Shown: positions 37,788 to 45,807 of the stretch, piece after piece
Position numbering within the stretch: the stretch's first letter is position 1
Layout of the letters: each line of letters begins with the position of its first letter
Assembly (NCBI RefSeq): GCF_014841135.1
Contig: NZ_JACYTN010000003.1
Location: 372,001 to 436,000, forward strand
Length of the DNA: 64,000 bases
From: Paenibacillus arenosi
Lineage (GTDB): Bacteria; Bacillota; Bacilli; Paenibacillales; Paenibacillaceae
Reading direction: 5' to 3'
Notes under the pieces: model-generated
Seen by the model: the letters and a program-made list of their open reading frames with translations, nothing else
Databases searched by the model: none
What the model was told of the DNA's origin: nothing
Position numbers and translations under genes: made by a program

Positions 37788-39128
37788 TTAATGAGCGTCA
37801 TTCCAAGTTTGTAGAGCTACAGCGTTCAAGTAGTTCCACGGTTTATTGAAATGCGGCTGGAAGAAGAAATCAACCACAGCTAGCTCATCTACGGTCATAT
37901 GATTTTGAATACATACCGACATCGTATTAATTGCTGGTGTTAGGTCGATTGTCGAAGCGAGCTGTGCACCCAAGATACGGCGTGTATCTGCTTCATAGAC
38001 GACTTTCAACGTTAATGGCTCTGCTGTTGGCATGAATGTTGGACGATACGTATCAACTAATGTACTCGTTGCAATCTTCATACCAAGTTGTTCAGCTGCT
38101 GTTTGTGTCAGCCCTGTCGATGCGATATGATGCTCATAAATTTTGATACCCGATGTTCCTTGCGTTCCAAGCGAGCGCATACGGTTTTCTTTCAAGTTGC
38201 AAGCTGCAATGGTACCCATGCGCACTGCATTTGTAGCAAGTGGGATATACACTTGTTCACCTGTTGGGTTATATAGAACGGAACAGCAATCCCCGGCAGC
38301 CATGACGTCAGGATGGCTTGTGCGCATGTACTCGTCGACCTTAATTGCGCCGTTATCAAGCATCTCCAATTGTCCTTGGAACAGCTCTGTATTAGGTTTG
38401 AACCCGATGCACAAAATAACGAGGTCGGCATCGTAATGGCCTTTGTCTGTCACAACTGCCTGAACGTTGCCATCTGTACCTTCGAAACGCTCTACTTTTT
38501 CGCCAAGTGCAAGGTTCACACCACGTTCTTGGAACGATGCTTCTACAGGAGCTGTAAATTCAGGATCAAGATATTTCGGCATGATGCGCTCTTCCATATC
38601 TATCAGTGTTACATGTTTTCCAGCTTCTTCGAAAGCTTCAACTAGTTCGATACCGATATAGCCAGCTCCGATAACGACAATGTTTTTAGCTTCTTGCGCT
38701 TTCTCCATAATTGTATTCGAATGGTTATAGTTTTTGCAGAGCAAAATATTGTTCAGCTCAATGCCTTCAAACTTAGGAACGATTGGCCACGAGCCTGTTG
38801 TAATGATTAGCTTGTCGAATGTATCTTCTCTTTGCTCATCTGTCTGCAAGTCACGGACGTGCAGCGTATGGTTTTCAATATCAATGTCAGTTACATCGTG
38901 CAGCATATGCATCTTAACACCAAGCTCTTTCATTTTCTCTGGCGAAGAGTAGAAGAGTCCTTGTGCATCTTTTACAACTCCACCAACGTATAAGGCAATT
39001 CCGCAAGATAGGAACGAGATATTATCATTACGTTCATATACGGTAATTTCAGCATCTGGATAACGCTTTGCTGTCTCGACAATTGCTGCTGTTCCTGCGT
39101 GTGTACAACCAATAACGGCTACTTTCAT
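37788..39128 (-). CDS. nox: Water-forming NADH oxidase (Nox), pyridine nucleotide-disulfide oxidoreductase family
   Basis: FAD enzyme of 446 residues that oxidises NADH with O2, regenerating NAD. FAD loop GCTHAG at residues 7-12, redox Cys42 in SFLSCGIALYVGG (a single cysteine sulfenic acid site), NAD loop VVIGAGYIGIE near 150, second FAD motif AAGDCC near 280, and the dimer end FFFQPHFNKPWNYLN. A coenzyme A disulfide reductase is the main alternative, but the sequence follows the Nox subgroup closely. AAGGAGGAA precedes the start. Sites upstream suggest redox and oxygen control. Confidence 0.9.
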   Translation of the reverse strand: MKVAVIGCTHAGTAAIVETAKRYPDAEITVYERNDNISFLSCGIALYVGGVVKDAQGLFYSSPEKMKELGVKMHMLHDVTDIDIENHTLHVRDLQTDEQREDTFDKLIITTGSWPIVPKFEGIELNNILLCKNYNHSNTIMEKAQEAKNIVVIGAGYIGIELVEAFEEAGKHVTLIDMEERIMPKYLDPEFTAPVEASFQERGVNLALGEKVERFEGTDGNVQAVVTDKGHYDADLVILCIGFKPNTELFQGQLEMLDNGAIKVDEYMRTSHPDVMAAGDCCSVLYNPTGEQVYIPLATNAVRMGTIAACNLKENRMRSLGTQGTSGIKIYEHHIASTGLTQTAAEQLGMKIATSTLVDTYRPTFMPTAEPLTLKVVYEADTRRILGAQLASTIDLTPAINTMSVCIQNHMTVDELAVVDFFFQPHFNKPWNYLNAVALQTWNDAH

Positions 39129-39191
39129 ATGAAAATTCCTCCTTAAAGGGAATGAGATAGTTTTATTTTTAATGATTGAACAGTATAGTGA

Positions 39192-39209
39192 AAGTGAAAA
39201 TATTCACTA
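39192..39209. promoter_or_regulatory. Rex-like operator upstream of nox
   Basis: The dyad GTGAA-AATA-TTCAC (39194-39207) fits the core of the Rex site TTGTGAA-N4-TTCACAA, with weaker outer bases. It lies 66 bases upstream of the nox start. Rex senses NADH/NAD ratio. Confidence 0.5.
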
Positions 39210-39256
39210 ACTAAGCGAAATAAAAAAAGTGGACACTTACTTTGTTTGATTAATCA

Positions 39257-39272
39257 TGTGATATTAATCACA
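39257..39272. promoter_or_regulatory. Fnr/Crp-type site upstream of nox
   Basis: TGTGA-TATTAA-TCACA is an exact match to TGTGA-N6-TCACA, the Bacillus Fnr/Crp-family consensus. It lies 130 bases upstream of nox on the minus strand. Confidence 0.6.
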
Positions 39273-39407
39273 ATCACTTGCATATCCATAGTATATATCA
39301 TGTGAAAAGATTCTCAATAGGGTTTTCAATAACAATTGTGAACGTTGTGTGAAAAAAGGAACAAGCACTTGAACGGGTAAAGTAACAATGGAATGTTGTA
39401 GAGGAGG

Positions 39408-39438
39408 AATAAAAATAACCATCCTAAGAATAGGATGG
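39408..39438 (-). terminator. Terminator of the alpha/beta hydrolase gene (minus strand)
   Basis: CCATCCTA and TAGGATGG (8 bp, AGAA loop); on the minus strand the hairpin is followed by TTATTTTTATT. Confidence 0.75.
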
Positions 39439-39479
39439 CAGTAAATCAGTCACTCAGATGTATTAATGTAAAAGGCAGC

Positions 39480-40262
39480 TCAATTCGTTCGTATGTATTC
39501 AGTCGATAGGGGCAAGATATCATGTTGAATCCATTTTTCAGTCACTTGATTGAATAGCTCAGGATCTGCTAAAGAAACACCATGACCCATTTTAGGAAAT
39601 ACAAAACCTTGGCACCTAGGGTTGCTATTTATAATTTTAATCATGGAGTCTTTCATCATTTTCTTCTCTTTTTCACCAACCGTGACTAGTATGTTCCCAT
39701 TTGCTTGTTCAAAACTTTTTGGGATCGTAAACGACATATTTTCGCTTAGTATTCTGGCTAGTGTATCCTTGGTCATACGTGAATTTTCATCATAGTAGGT
39801 TTCATAGAGTGGTTCATCTATGTACATTGACTTGGCTTGGATTCTGGAAAATGTTTTATTACGCGTAAGTGGATGAACAATCCCTAGCGATTTTGTAAAT
39901 ATTTTTGCGTAGGAGATGGGTTTTACTAAAGCACTATTTATCATGGCGTATTGGATTAAGTCAGGCCTTTTGCTGAGAATAGCTATTAACACTTGAGCTC
40001 CCAAAGAGAACCCGATAGCTACAATGGTTTTCCCTTGGCCTTTTTCCTCAATTAACTCAATGATTTGGTCCGCACTATTATTAATGGTGAATGGACGGTC
40101 ATCACTGCTTTGCCCTTGTTCCGGCATATCAGGAACTAGACAATGAAAGTTCTTAAAGTACTCAACTTGTTTATTCCACATCCACCCACTAGCTCCACCG
40201 CCATGGATAAACACCATAAGGGGAGCGTGCTTATGTCCATATTCCTTGTAGTGTAGAGACAA
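39480..40262 (-). CDS. Alpha/beta hydrolase
   Basis: Cytosolic hydrolase of about 260 residues of unknown substrate. Oxyanion segment HGGG near residue 20, nucleophile Ser86 in GFSLGA, acid in the VGEKE loop region, and His in MGHGVSL near 225. TTG 40262 is chosen because GAGGTGA lies six bases before it; GTG 40271 overlaps that site. Codons are more AT-rich than in neighbouring genes, and it is an isolated single gene between nox and the nuo operon, so it may be acquired. An esterase or meta-cleavage-type hydrolase are both possible. Confidence 0.8.
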   Translation of the reverse strand: MSLHYKEYGHKHAPLMVFIHGGGASGWMWNKQVEYFKNFHCLVPDMPEQGQSSDDRPFTINNSADQIIELIEEKGQGKTIVAIGFSLGAQVLIAILSKRPDLIQYAMINSALVKPISYAKIFTKSLGIVHPLTRNKTFSRIQAKSMYIDEPLYETYYDENSRMTKDTLARILSENMSFTIPKSFEQANGNILVTVGEKEKKMMKDSMIKIINSNPRCQGFVFPKMGHGVSLADPELFNQVTEKWIQHDILPLSTEYIRTN

Positions 40263-40397
40263 ACCACTCACCTCAATGTAAGTATTTACATAATTATACC
40301 ATATGCAAACAAAAACGGAATATAAAAAGGTGAAACAAGAACAAAAGGTTATGCAGTATCTCTAAAATATTCATTAAAAAATGATCATTCAGATGTG

Positions 40398-40456
40398 TTG
40401 ACAATTGAGAAAGATTATCATATACTGAGTTTAGTTAAGATTGATAATCATTCTCA
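40398..40456 (+). promoter_or_regulatory. Sigma-A promoter overlapped by two facing Fur-like sites
   Basis: TTGACA (40398-40403), exactly 17 bases, TATACT (40421-40426). TTGAGAAAGATTATCA (40405-40420) fills the spacer, and its near-complement TGATAATCATTCTCAA (40442-40457) lies just after the start point. Both carry the GATAATCATTCTC-type half sites of the Fur box. Confidence 0.75.
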
Positions 40457-40592
40457 AGGACAAAATTGAGAACGGATTATCCCCCCTTATCAGTTAAGAC
40501 TTACTTCTTGGTCAGACGTTGCAGTAGGTTGGTTGTAAGGTAGTTTCCTCATCCTCCATTGACCGCGGGTGGTAGCCGCGGTCCTTTTTTTT
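40433..40592 (+). ncRNA. Candidate Fur-controlled small regulatory RNA (about 160 nt)
   Basis: The ideal promoter at 40398-40426 faces 125 bases with no ORF carrying a ribosome site, ending in GACCGCGG-gtggtag-CCGCGGTC plus eight Ts. The transcript has C-rich single-stranded candidates, TATCCCCCCTTATC (40479-40492) and TTTCCTCATCCTCC (40544-40557), able to pair with G-rich ribosome sites. That is the design of FsrA, the Fur-repressed iron-sparing RNA of Bacillus, though I see no direct sequence identity. The next gene (nuoA) is 200 bases past the terminator. Iron-sparing repression of iron-sulfur proteins is inferred. Confidence 0.6.
40561..40592 (+). terminator. Strong terminator of the candidate small RNA
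   Basis: GACCGCGG/CCGCGGTC (8 GC-rich bp), 7-base loop, T-run 40585-40592. The stretch from here to nuoA at 40807 holds no gene; it contains the nuo leader. Confidence 0.93.
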
Positions 40593-40806
40593 ATTCCCGG
40601 AAGTTTATATATCTCCCTCTTATTCTGTTCAAACCCTCCTAATCACACAAATACGATTTGTTCCTGTTTATTAAGTGAAAATTTTATTCTCATTTTAGGC
40701 GAGCATCATATACATCTTTAATAGGTGGCTTGTTTGGCTATCTCTATGCAGGGTGAACGACGGGCAAATAAGGAGTGCGACTTTTTGCCAGGCGGAGGAG
40801 ATGATT

Positions 40807-41175
40807 ATGGCCTATTACAACAATTATGTCATGGTAGTTATTTTTATAGCATTAGGCATACTGCTGCCCATTGCTGCACTTACGCTTGGAAGGTACTTAC
40901 GGCCGAATAGGCCAACAGCGATGAAGATGACGACTTATGAGAGTGGGAACGAGCCTGTGGGGGCGGGACAAGTCCGATTCAACATTCGCTATTATTTGTT
41001 TGCGTTGATGTTCGTTATTTTTGATGTGGAAACCGTTTTCTTATATCCATGGGCTGTCGCCTACAATCACTTGGGCTTATTTGCGCTGATTGAAATGTTA
41101 ATATTCGTAGCCATGCTGCTTGTTGGGTTGATGTATGCCTGGAAAAAGAAGGTGTTGAAATGGAATTCGCGTTAG
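40807..41175 (+). CDS. nuoA: NADH-quinone oxidoreductase subunit A
   Basis: Membrane subunit of 122 residues with three helices and the conserved loop [23 protein letters not shown] 40807 is chosen: GGAGGAG ends at 40800, ideal spacing. ATG 40801 is too close and the start at 40753 would read through the ribosome site. First gene of nuoABCDHIJKLMN; overlaps nuoB by 16 bases. Confidence 0.94.
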   Translation: MAYYNNYVMVVIFIALGILLPIAALTLGRYLRPNRPTAMKMTTYESGNEPVGAGQVRFNIRYYLFALMFVIFDVETVFLYPWAVAYNHLGLFALIEMLIFVAMLLVGLMYAWKKKVLKWNSR

Positions 41176-41678
41176 ATTCGATATCCGCTGATGAACGTCG
41201 TGAGCTTGAACGTAACGTGTTTATGGGAACGCTAGAGCAGTTAAAGGCATGGGCCCGCAGCAATTCGCTGTGGCCATTGACATTCGGACTTGCTTGCTGC
41301 GCGATTGAGATGATGGGGACAGGAGCTTCTCATTATGATTTGGATCGTTTTGGAGTTATGTTCCGCACGTCGCCTCGCCAATCGGATGTCATGATTGTAG
41401 CTGGTACAGTAACGAAAAAGATGGCGCCACTGCTGCGCCGGTTATATGATCAGATGCCTGAACCAAAGTGGGTAATTGCGATGGGCTCATGTGCAACAGC
41501 TGGAGGCCCTTATGTGAAGTCTTATGCGGTTGTAAATGGTGTCGATCAGGTTGTGCCTGTAGATGTGTATATTCCGGGCTGTCCCCCGAATCCTGCCGCT
41601 TTAATTTATGGAATTAATAAGCTGCAAGAGAAAATACGCTACGAGGCGAAGACAGGAAGACGGGTGACAATCCGATGA
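41160..41678 (+). CDS. nuoB: NADH-quinone oxidoreductase subunit B
   Basis: Holds the terminal N2 [4Fe-4S] cluster that reduces quinone. The 172-residue protein has the ligand cysteines in [19 protein letters not shown] and PGCPPNP. It overlaps nuoA at the start and nuoC (ATGA) at the end. Confidence 0.97.
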   Translation: MEFALDSISADERRELERNVFMGTLEQLKAWARSNSLWPLTFGLACCAIEMMGTGASHYDLDRFGVMFRTSPRQSDVMIVAGTVTKKMAPLLRRLYDQMPEPKWVIAMGSCATAGGPYVKSYAVVNGVDQVVPVDVYIPGCPPNPAALIYGINKLQEKIRYEAKTGRRVTIR

Positions 41679-42274
41679 GTGATAAGCCGGAGGAACTCAG
41701 TGTGCAATCATCCCAAAATGAACAAGAATTATCATCTGATGCGAAGCAGCCCATGGCACCCAAAAATATAGCTGAACAAACTGAACATGTAGTAGATACT
41801 CCTCAATCTAGACTTGAGCAGTTAGTTGAACAATTGAAGCATGATATAGCGGAAGATGTGGTGGATGAAGCTGTTATTAACGAAGTAAACGGACAACTGC
41901 CGACGATTACTATTAAAAAGGAGCATTGGCTTGCAACTGCTCGGTGGTTTCAACTGGAAGAGGAGTGGTCATGCGACTACTTAAGAAATTTAGCTGGCGT
42001 CGATCAAGGAGATGAGCTTGAGGTTGTTTATCATCTAATCAGCCTGCAAACTAGGCGGGAGATTGCGGTTCATGTGAAGACAGAGAGGGAACAACCGTGG
42101 ATACCTTCTGTAACACCACTGTGGCCTACAGCGAATTGGAATGAGCGTGAAGTGTATGATTTGCTAGGGATTGATTTTCCGGGACATCCAGATTTAAGGC
42201 GCATCATGATGCCGGATGATTGGGTGGGTCATCCACTGCGTAAAGATTATGATCCGTCAGATTCGGAGGTGTAA
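41675..42274 (+). CDS. nuoC: NADH-quinone oxidoreductase subunit C
   Basis: Hydrophilic arm subunit of 199 residues. The conserved core runs from about residue 75: [20 protein letters not shown], then the signature [19 protein letters not shown] and [12 protein letters not shown] at the end. The first 70 residues are a Gln/Glu-rich, probably disordered extension not seen in minimal NuoC; similar extensions occur in some Bacillota. Coupled to nuoB by ATGA overlap. Confidence 0.94.
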   Translation: MSDKPEELSVQSSQNEQELSSDAKQPMAPKNIAEQTEHVVDTPQSRLEQLVEQLKHDIAEDVVDEAVINEVNGQLPTITIKKEHWLATARWFQLEEEWSCDYLRNLAGVDQGDELEVVYHLISLQTRREIAVHVKTEREQPWIPSVTPLWPTANWNEREVYDLLGIDFPGHPDLRRIMMPDDWVGHPLRKDYDPSDSEV

Positions 42275-42279
42275 TCCCA

Positions 42280-43380
42280 TTGATTCGCACGGAGGAATTG
42301 TTATTAAACGTTGGCCCTCAGCATCCGAGTACACATGGTGTATTTCGCATTGTACTGAAGCTGGATGGTGAAATCATTCGAGAAGCAACTCCCGTTATGG
42401 GCTATTTACACCGTGGCACTGAGAAGTTGGCGGAGCAATTGAATTATACACAAATTATTCCTTACACTGACCGGATGGATTATGTCTCTGCGATGACGAA
42501 CAATTATGTGCTTGTGCATGCTGTGGAGAAGATGATGAACATCGAAGTTCCAGAACGGGCAGAATTCATGCGCCTCATAGTCATGGAGCTGCAGCGGGTT
42601 GCCAGTCATCTCGTATGGTGGGGTACGTATTTACTGGATATCGGGGCGATGAGTCCATTTTTATACGCGTTCCGTGATCGTGAAGTGATTATTGATTTAT
42701 TCAATGAGCTGTGTGGTGCGAGACTCACTTACAATTACATGCGTGTAGGAGGCGTCAAATGGGATGCTCCGTCTGGTTGGATCGACAAGGTACGTGACTT
42801 CATTCCTTATATGCGCAAGCGGTTGAAAGAATACGACAAGTTGGTCAGCGGAAATGAAATTTTCCTTGCACGGATTAAAGATGTAGGCAAATATGATGCG
42901 CAGACGGCGATTGCTTACGGGTTGAGTGGTGCTAATTTGCGTTGTACAGGCGTGAACTGGGATTTGCGCAAGCAGGAGCCATACAGCCTTTATGAGCGCT
43001 TTGACTTTGATGTGCCGCTGTCCTTCAACGGTGACTGCTATGATCGCTATACGATTCGAATCGAAGAAATTGTACAGAGCTTGCGCATTTTGGAACAGGC
43101 GGTAGAGCAATTTCCGTCTGGGGGCGAGACTATGGGGAAAGTACCACGCGTCATTCGTCCACCTGCTGGTGAGGTCTATGCTCGGATTGAATCGCCTCGT
43201 GGCGAAATCGGCTGTTATATCGTTTCAAAAGGCAAGGCAGAACCGTACCGCTTGAAATTTCGTAGGCCCTCATTTGTGAATCTTCAAATTTTGCCTGAAC
43301 TGCTCGTTGGTCAGTCGATGACCAATCTAATTACGATTCTTGGTGGAGTCGATATCGTAGTTGGGGAGGTGGATTGCTAG
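42280..43380 (+). CDS. nuoD: NADH-quinone oxidoreductase subunit D
   Basis: 49-kDa-type subunit of 366 residues forming the quinone pocket with NuoB. It has GPQHPSTHGVFR at the N-terminus, GYLHRGTEKLAE near 40, the RDREVIIDLF segment and C-terminal GVDIVVGEVD. Start TTG 42280 follows GGAGGTG. It overlaps the nuoH GTG by one base, leaving no room for nuoEFG. Confidence 0.96.
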   Translation: MIRTEELLLNVGPQHPSTHGVFRIVLKLDGEIIREATPVMGYLHRGTEKLAEQLNYTQIIPYTDRMDYVSAMTNNYVLVHAVEKMMNIEVPERAEFMRLIVMELQRVASHLVWWGTYLLDIGAMSPFLYAFRDREVIIDLFNELCGARLTYNYMRVGGVKWDAPSGWIDKVRDFIPYMRKRLKEYDKLVSGNEIFLARIKDVGKYDAQTAIAYGLSGANLRCTGVNWDLRKQEPYSLYERFDFDVPLSFNGDCYDRYTIRIEEIVQSLRILEQAVEQFPSGGETMGKVPRVIRPPAGEVYARIESPRGEIGCYIVSKGKAEPYRLKFRRPSFVNLQILPELLVGQSMTNLITILGGVDIVVGEVDC

Positions 43381-44390
43381 TGACTGAATTGCTTCAACAG
43401 GCGTTAACTTGGCAGAACGGCCTTATTTTTCTTGGCTGGGCAATCGTATTTCTATTTATCGTACTCGGATTCGTTACCTATGCTATTTATTTCGAACGCA
43501 AAGTCATCGGATGGATGCAGTTCAGACATGGCCCAACTCGTGTCGGCCCCTTAGGATTGCTCCAATCGGTAGCAGACGTGTTAAAGCTCCTCATCAAAGA
43601 AGACACCATTCCACAAAAGGCAGACCGCACCCTATTCATACTCGCTCCTATTATCACATTTGTTCCTGCCTTTGCTGTCTTAGCGGTTATCCCGTACACA
43701 CCTTCCTTGTATTTTGCAGACTTAAATGTAGGGTTGCTCTATTATGCAGCTCTTTCTAGCTTGTCTACAATCGGTATTATTTTGGGCGGCTGGGCCTCTA
43801 ACAATAAATATTCCTTAATGGGCGGTATGCGTTCAGCAGCACAAATGATAAGTTATGAAATTCCTCTCGTTATATCTGTAGTTGGCGTTGTTATGCTGAG
43901 TGGAGGCTTAAGCTTGAACACGATTGTAGAAGGGCAGGGCAATAACTTTTGGGAATGGAATTTGCTGCCGCAAATGATTGGCTTCGTTGTGTTTATGATC
44001 GCTGCCGTGTCCGAGCTGAATCGAACTCCTTTCGACTTGCCTGAAGCAGAGTCGGAGTTGGTAGCGGGTTATCATGTGGAATACAGTGGGTTCCGCTTTG
44101 CTTTCTTTATGCTGGCAGAGTATGTGTACGTATTTGCGATTGCTAGCTTAACAACGGTGTTATTTCTTGGTGGTTGGCATCCGCCACTCGCCATATTGGA
44201 CTTCATACCCGGACTACTCTGGTTCATGTTGAAATTTGTGTTTGTGGTATTTTTCTTATTTTGGCTGCGGGCAACGATGCCTCGGATCCGTGTCGATCAA
44301 TTAATGAGTTTCGGCTGGAAGGTACTGCTGCCGCTTGCGTTAATCAATATTTTTGTCACAGCTGCGTACATCGAGTTGTTCCTAAAGTAA
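43380..44390 (+). CDS. nuoH: NADH-quinone oxidoreductase subunit H
   Basis: Membrane subunit of 336 residues with about eight helices, linking the quinone site to the pump arm. Family stretches: YAIYFERKVIGWMQFRHGP, LNRTPFDLPEAESELVAGYH and RATMPRIRVDQLM. GTG 43380 is preferred by its distance from GGGGAGGTGG; TTG 43374 is too close. Confidence 0.95.
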   Translation: MTELLQQALTWQNGLIFLGWAIVFLFIVLGFVTYAIYFERKVIGWMQFRHGPTRVGPLGLLQSVADVLKLLIKEDTIPQKADRTLFILAPIITFVPAFAVLAVIPYTPSLYFADLNVGLLYYAALSSLSTIGIILGGWASNNKYSLMGGMRSAAQMISYEIPLVISVVGVVMLSGGLSLNTIVEGQGNNFWEWNLLPQMIGFVVFMIAAVSELNRTPFDLPEAESELVAGYHVEYSGFRFAFFMLAEYVYVFAIASLTTVLFLGGWHPPLAILDFIPGLLWFMLKFVFVVFFLFWLRATMPRIRVDQLMSFGWKVLLPLALINIFVTAAYIELFLK

Positions 44391-44460
44391 GTGAGAGAGA
44401 TCTACAAACCCGCAGCTAAAGCGGGTACACGAGGAGAACCACCGAAATGGGGGGAAGTCT

Positions 44461-44913
44461 GTGAAAGGGTTATTCAAAGGATTGGCGGTCACGCTGAAAG
44501 CCATGACATCCAAAAAAGTTACGTATGCCTATCCTGATGTACCGATGCAGATGCCTGAGCGATTCCGTGGAGTCCAGCATTTTGATCCTGACAAATGTAT
44601 CGTTTGTAACGCCTGCGCGCGTATTTGTCCTACGGACTGCATCACGCTAACTGGTAAGCCGCATCCAGACCCTACTAAGAAGGGAAAGGTTATCGATACG
44701 TACGATATTAATTTTGAAATATGCATTTTGTGCGATTTGTGTACAGAAGTATGCCCCACAGAGGCGATTATGATGACGAACAACTTTGAGCTGGCTACAT
44801 ACAGTCGTGATACGTTGTTCAAGGATAGAGAGTGGCTAAATGCTAACGATCAGCGCATTCGCTACGACAATATTTCAATGCTTCCGAAGGGAGGTGGGAA
44901 AAAAGATGTTTGA
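44461..44913 (+). CDS. nuoI: NADH-quinone oxidoreductase subunit I
   Basis: Ferredoxin-like subunit of 150 residues with two [4Fe-4S] motifs, CIVCNACARICP and CILCDLCTEVCP, passing electrons to NuoB. Starts with GTG after GGGGGAA. Its end overlaps nuoJ by 8 bases. Confidence 0.96.
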   Translation: MKGLFKGLAVTLKAMTSKKVTYAYPDVPMQMPERFRGVQHFDPDKCIVCNACARICPTDCITLTGKPHPDPTKKGKVIDTYDINFEICILCDLCTEVCPTEAIMMTNNFELATYSRDTLFKDREWLNANDQRIRYDNISMLPKGGGKKDV

Positions 44914-45475
44914 CCTTAGCTTTGTGTGGAATGGTCATTCGATATTATTTCTCATCTTGGCTGTATGCATCATATCAGGTGCAGTATTCATGTTGAACTT
45001 CAGCAAAATTATACACATGGTCGTATCGCTGGCCTTTACGTTTATTGGTCTAGCAGGCGTGTATGTGCTGTTGGAGGCGGAATTTGTAGCGACTGTCCAA
45101 ATTCTTGTCTATGCAGGGGCTATTTCCATTTTGATGATATTTGGCATCATGATGACCAAGCATGACCAGTTGGAAGAGGAACCCCGTATCCAATGGAAAG
45201 GAGTATTTGCTGCGGTGGGGTGTTTAGCTCTTTTTGTGGCTATATTTTTCGCTATTCGCAGCACTTCATTTCCAACGGCACCTGCAACGGGGCCACTTGC
45301 TGAGGACAATACGTTGGAATTAGGAAAGCAGATCTTCACAGCACACGTCATCCCATTTGAGTTGCTGTCGGTGCTGCTAACCGTTGCTTTTATTGGGGCC
45401 ATCGTTGTAGCTAAGCATGAAGATGCAGAGGAAAGTGAAGTAGTAAGCTCTCCATCTCAAAAGGAGGCGGAGTAA
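44906..45475 (+). CDS. nuoJ: NADH-quinone oxidoreductase subunit J
   Basis: Membrane subunit of 189 residues with five helices (VSLAFTFIGLAGVYVLL, AGAISILMIFGIMM). ATG 44906 follows GGGAGGTGGG; an in-frame upstream start at 44840 lies deep in nuoI. The nuoK ATG follows its stop directly. Confidence 0.94.
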   Translation: MFDLSFVWNGHSILFLILAVCIISGAVFMLNFSKIIHMVVSLAFTFIGLAGVYVLLEAEFVATVQILVYAGAISILMIFGIMMTKHDQLEEEPRIQWKGVFAAVGCLALFVAIFFAIRSTSFPTAPATGPLAEDNTLELGKQIFTAHVIPFELLSVLLTVAFIGAIVVAKHEDAEESEVVSSPSQKEAE

Positions 45476-45787
45476 ATGAGTTCAATGCTGGCCTCTTATT
45501 TAACTTTGGCTGCTATTTTATTTTGTATTGGACTATATGGGGTGTTAACGAAGCGGAGTGCTGTCATTGTATTGCTGTCGATAGAGTTGATGTTGAATGC
45601 AGTCAACTTGAATTTGATTGCATTCTCAAAATATGGGGTTGTACCAAGCTTAAAGGGACAAGTGTTTTCGTTGTTTAATATTGCGATTGCTGCAGCAGAA
45701 GTAGCCGTTGGTATTGCCATTTTGATTGCATTGTATCGCAATCGAGCTACGACAAATGTGGATGAGTTTAATGAACTGCGAAATTAA
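45476..45787 (+). CDS. nuoK: NADH-quinone oxidoreductase subunit K
   Basis: Three-helix membrane subunit of 103 residues with the buried Glu residues of the proton path ([16 protein letters not shown] and [11 protein letters not shown]). AAAGGAGG lies in the end of nuoJ. Confidence 0.96.
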   Translation: MSSMLASYLTLAAILFCIGLYGVLTKRSAVIVLLSIELMLNAVNLNLIAFSKYGVVPSLKGQVFSLFNIAIAAAEVAVGIAILIALYRNRATTNVDEFNELRN

Positions 45788-45807
45788 CTGGAAAGGAGGG
45801 TGACGAT

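Noticed and set aside
40566-40580. T-box-like sequence GGGTGGTAGCCGCG in the terminator at 40561
   Set aside because: It resembles the T-box GGGTGGTACCGCG, but it lies in the terminator hairpin's own loop and 3' arm, no aminoacyl-tRNA synthetase or amino-acid gene follows, and no stem I leader is visible.
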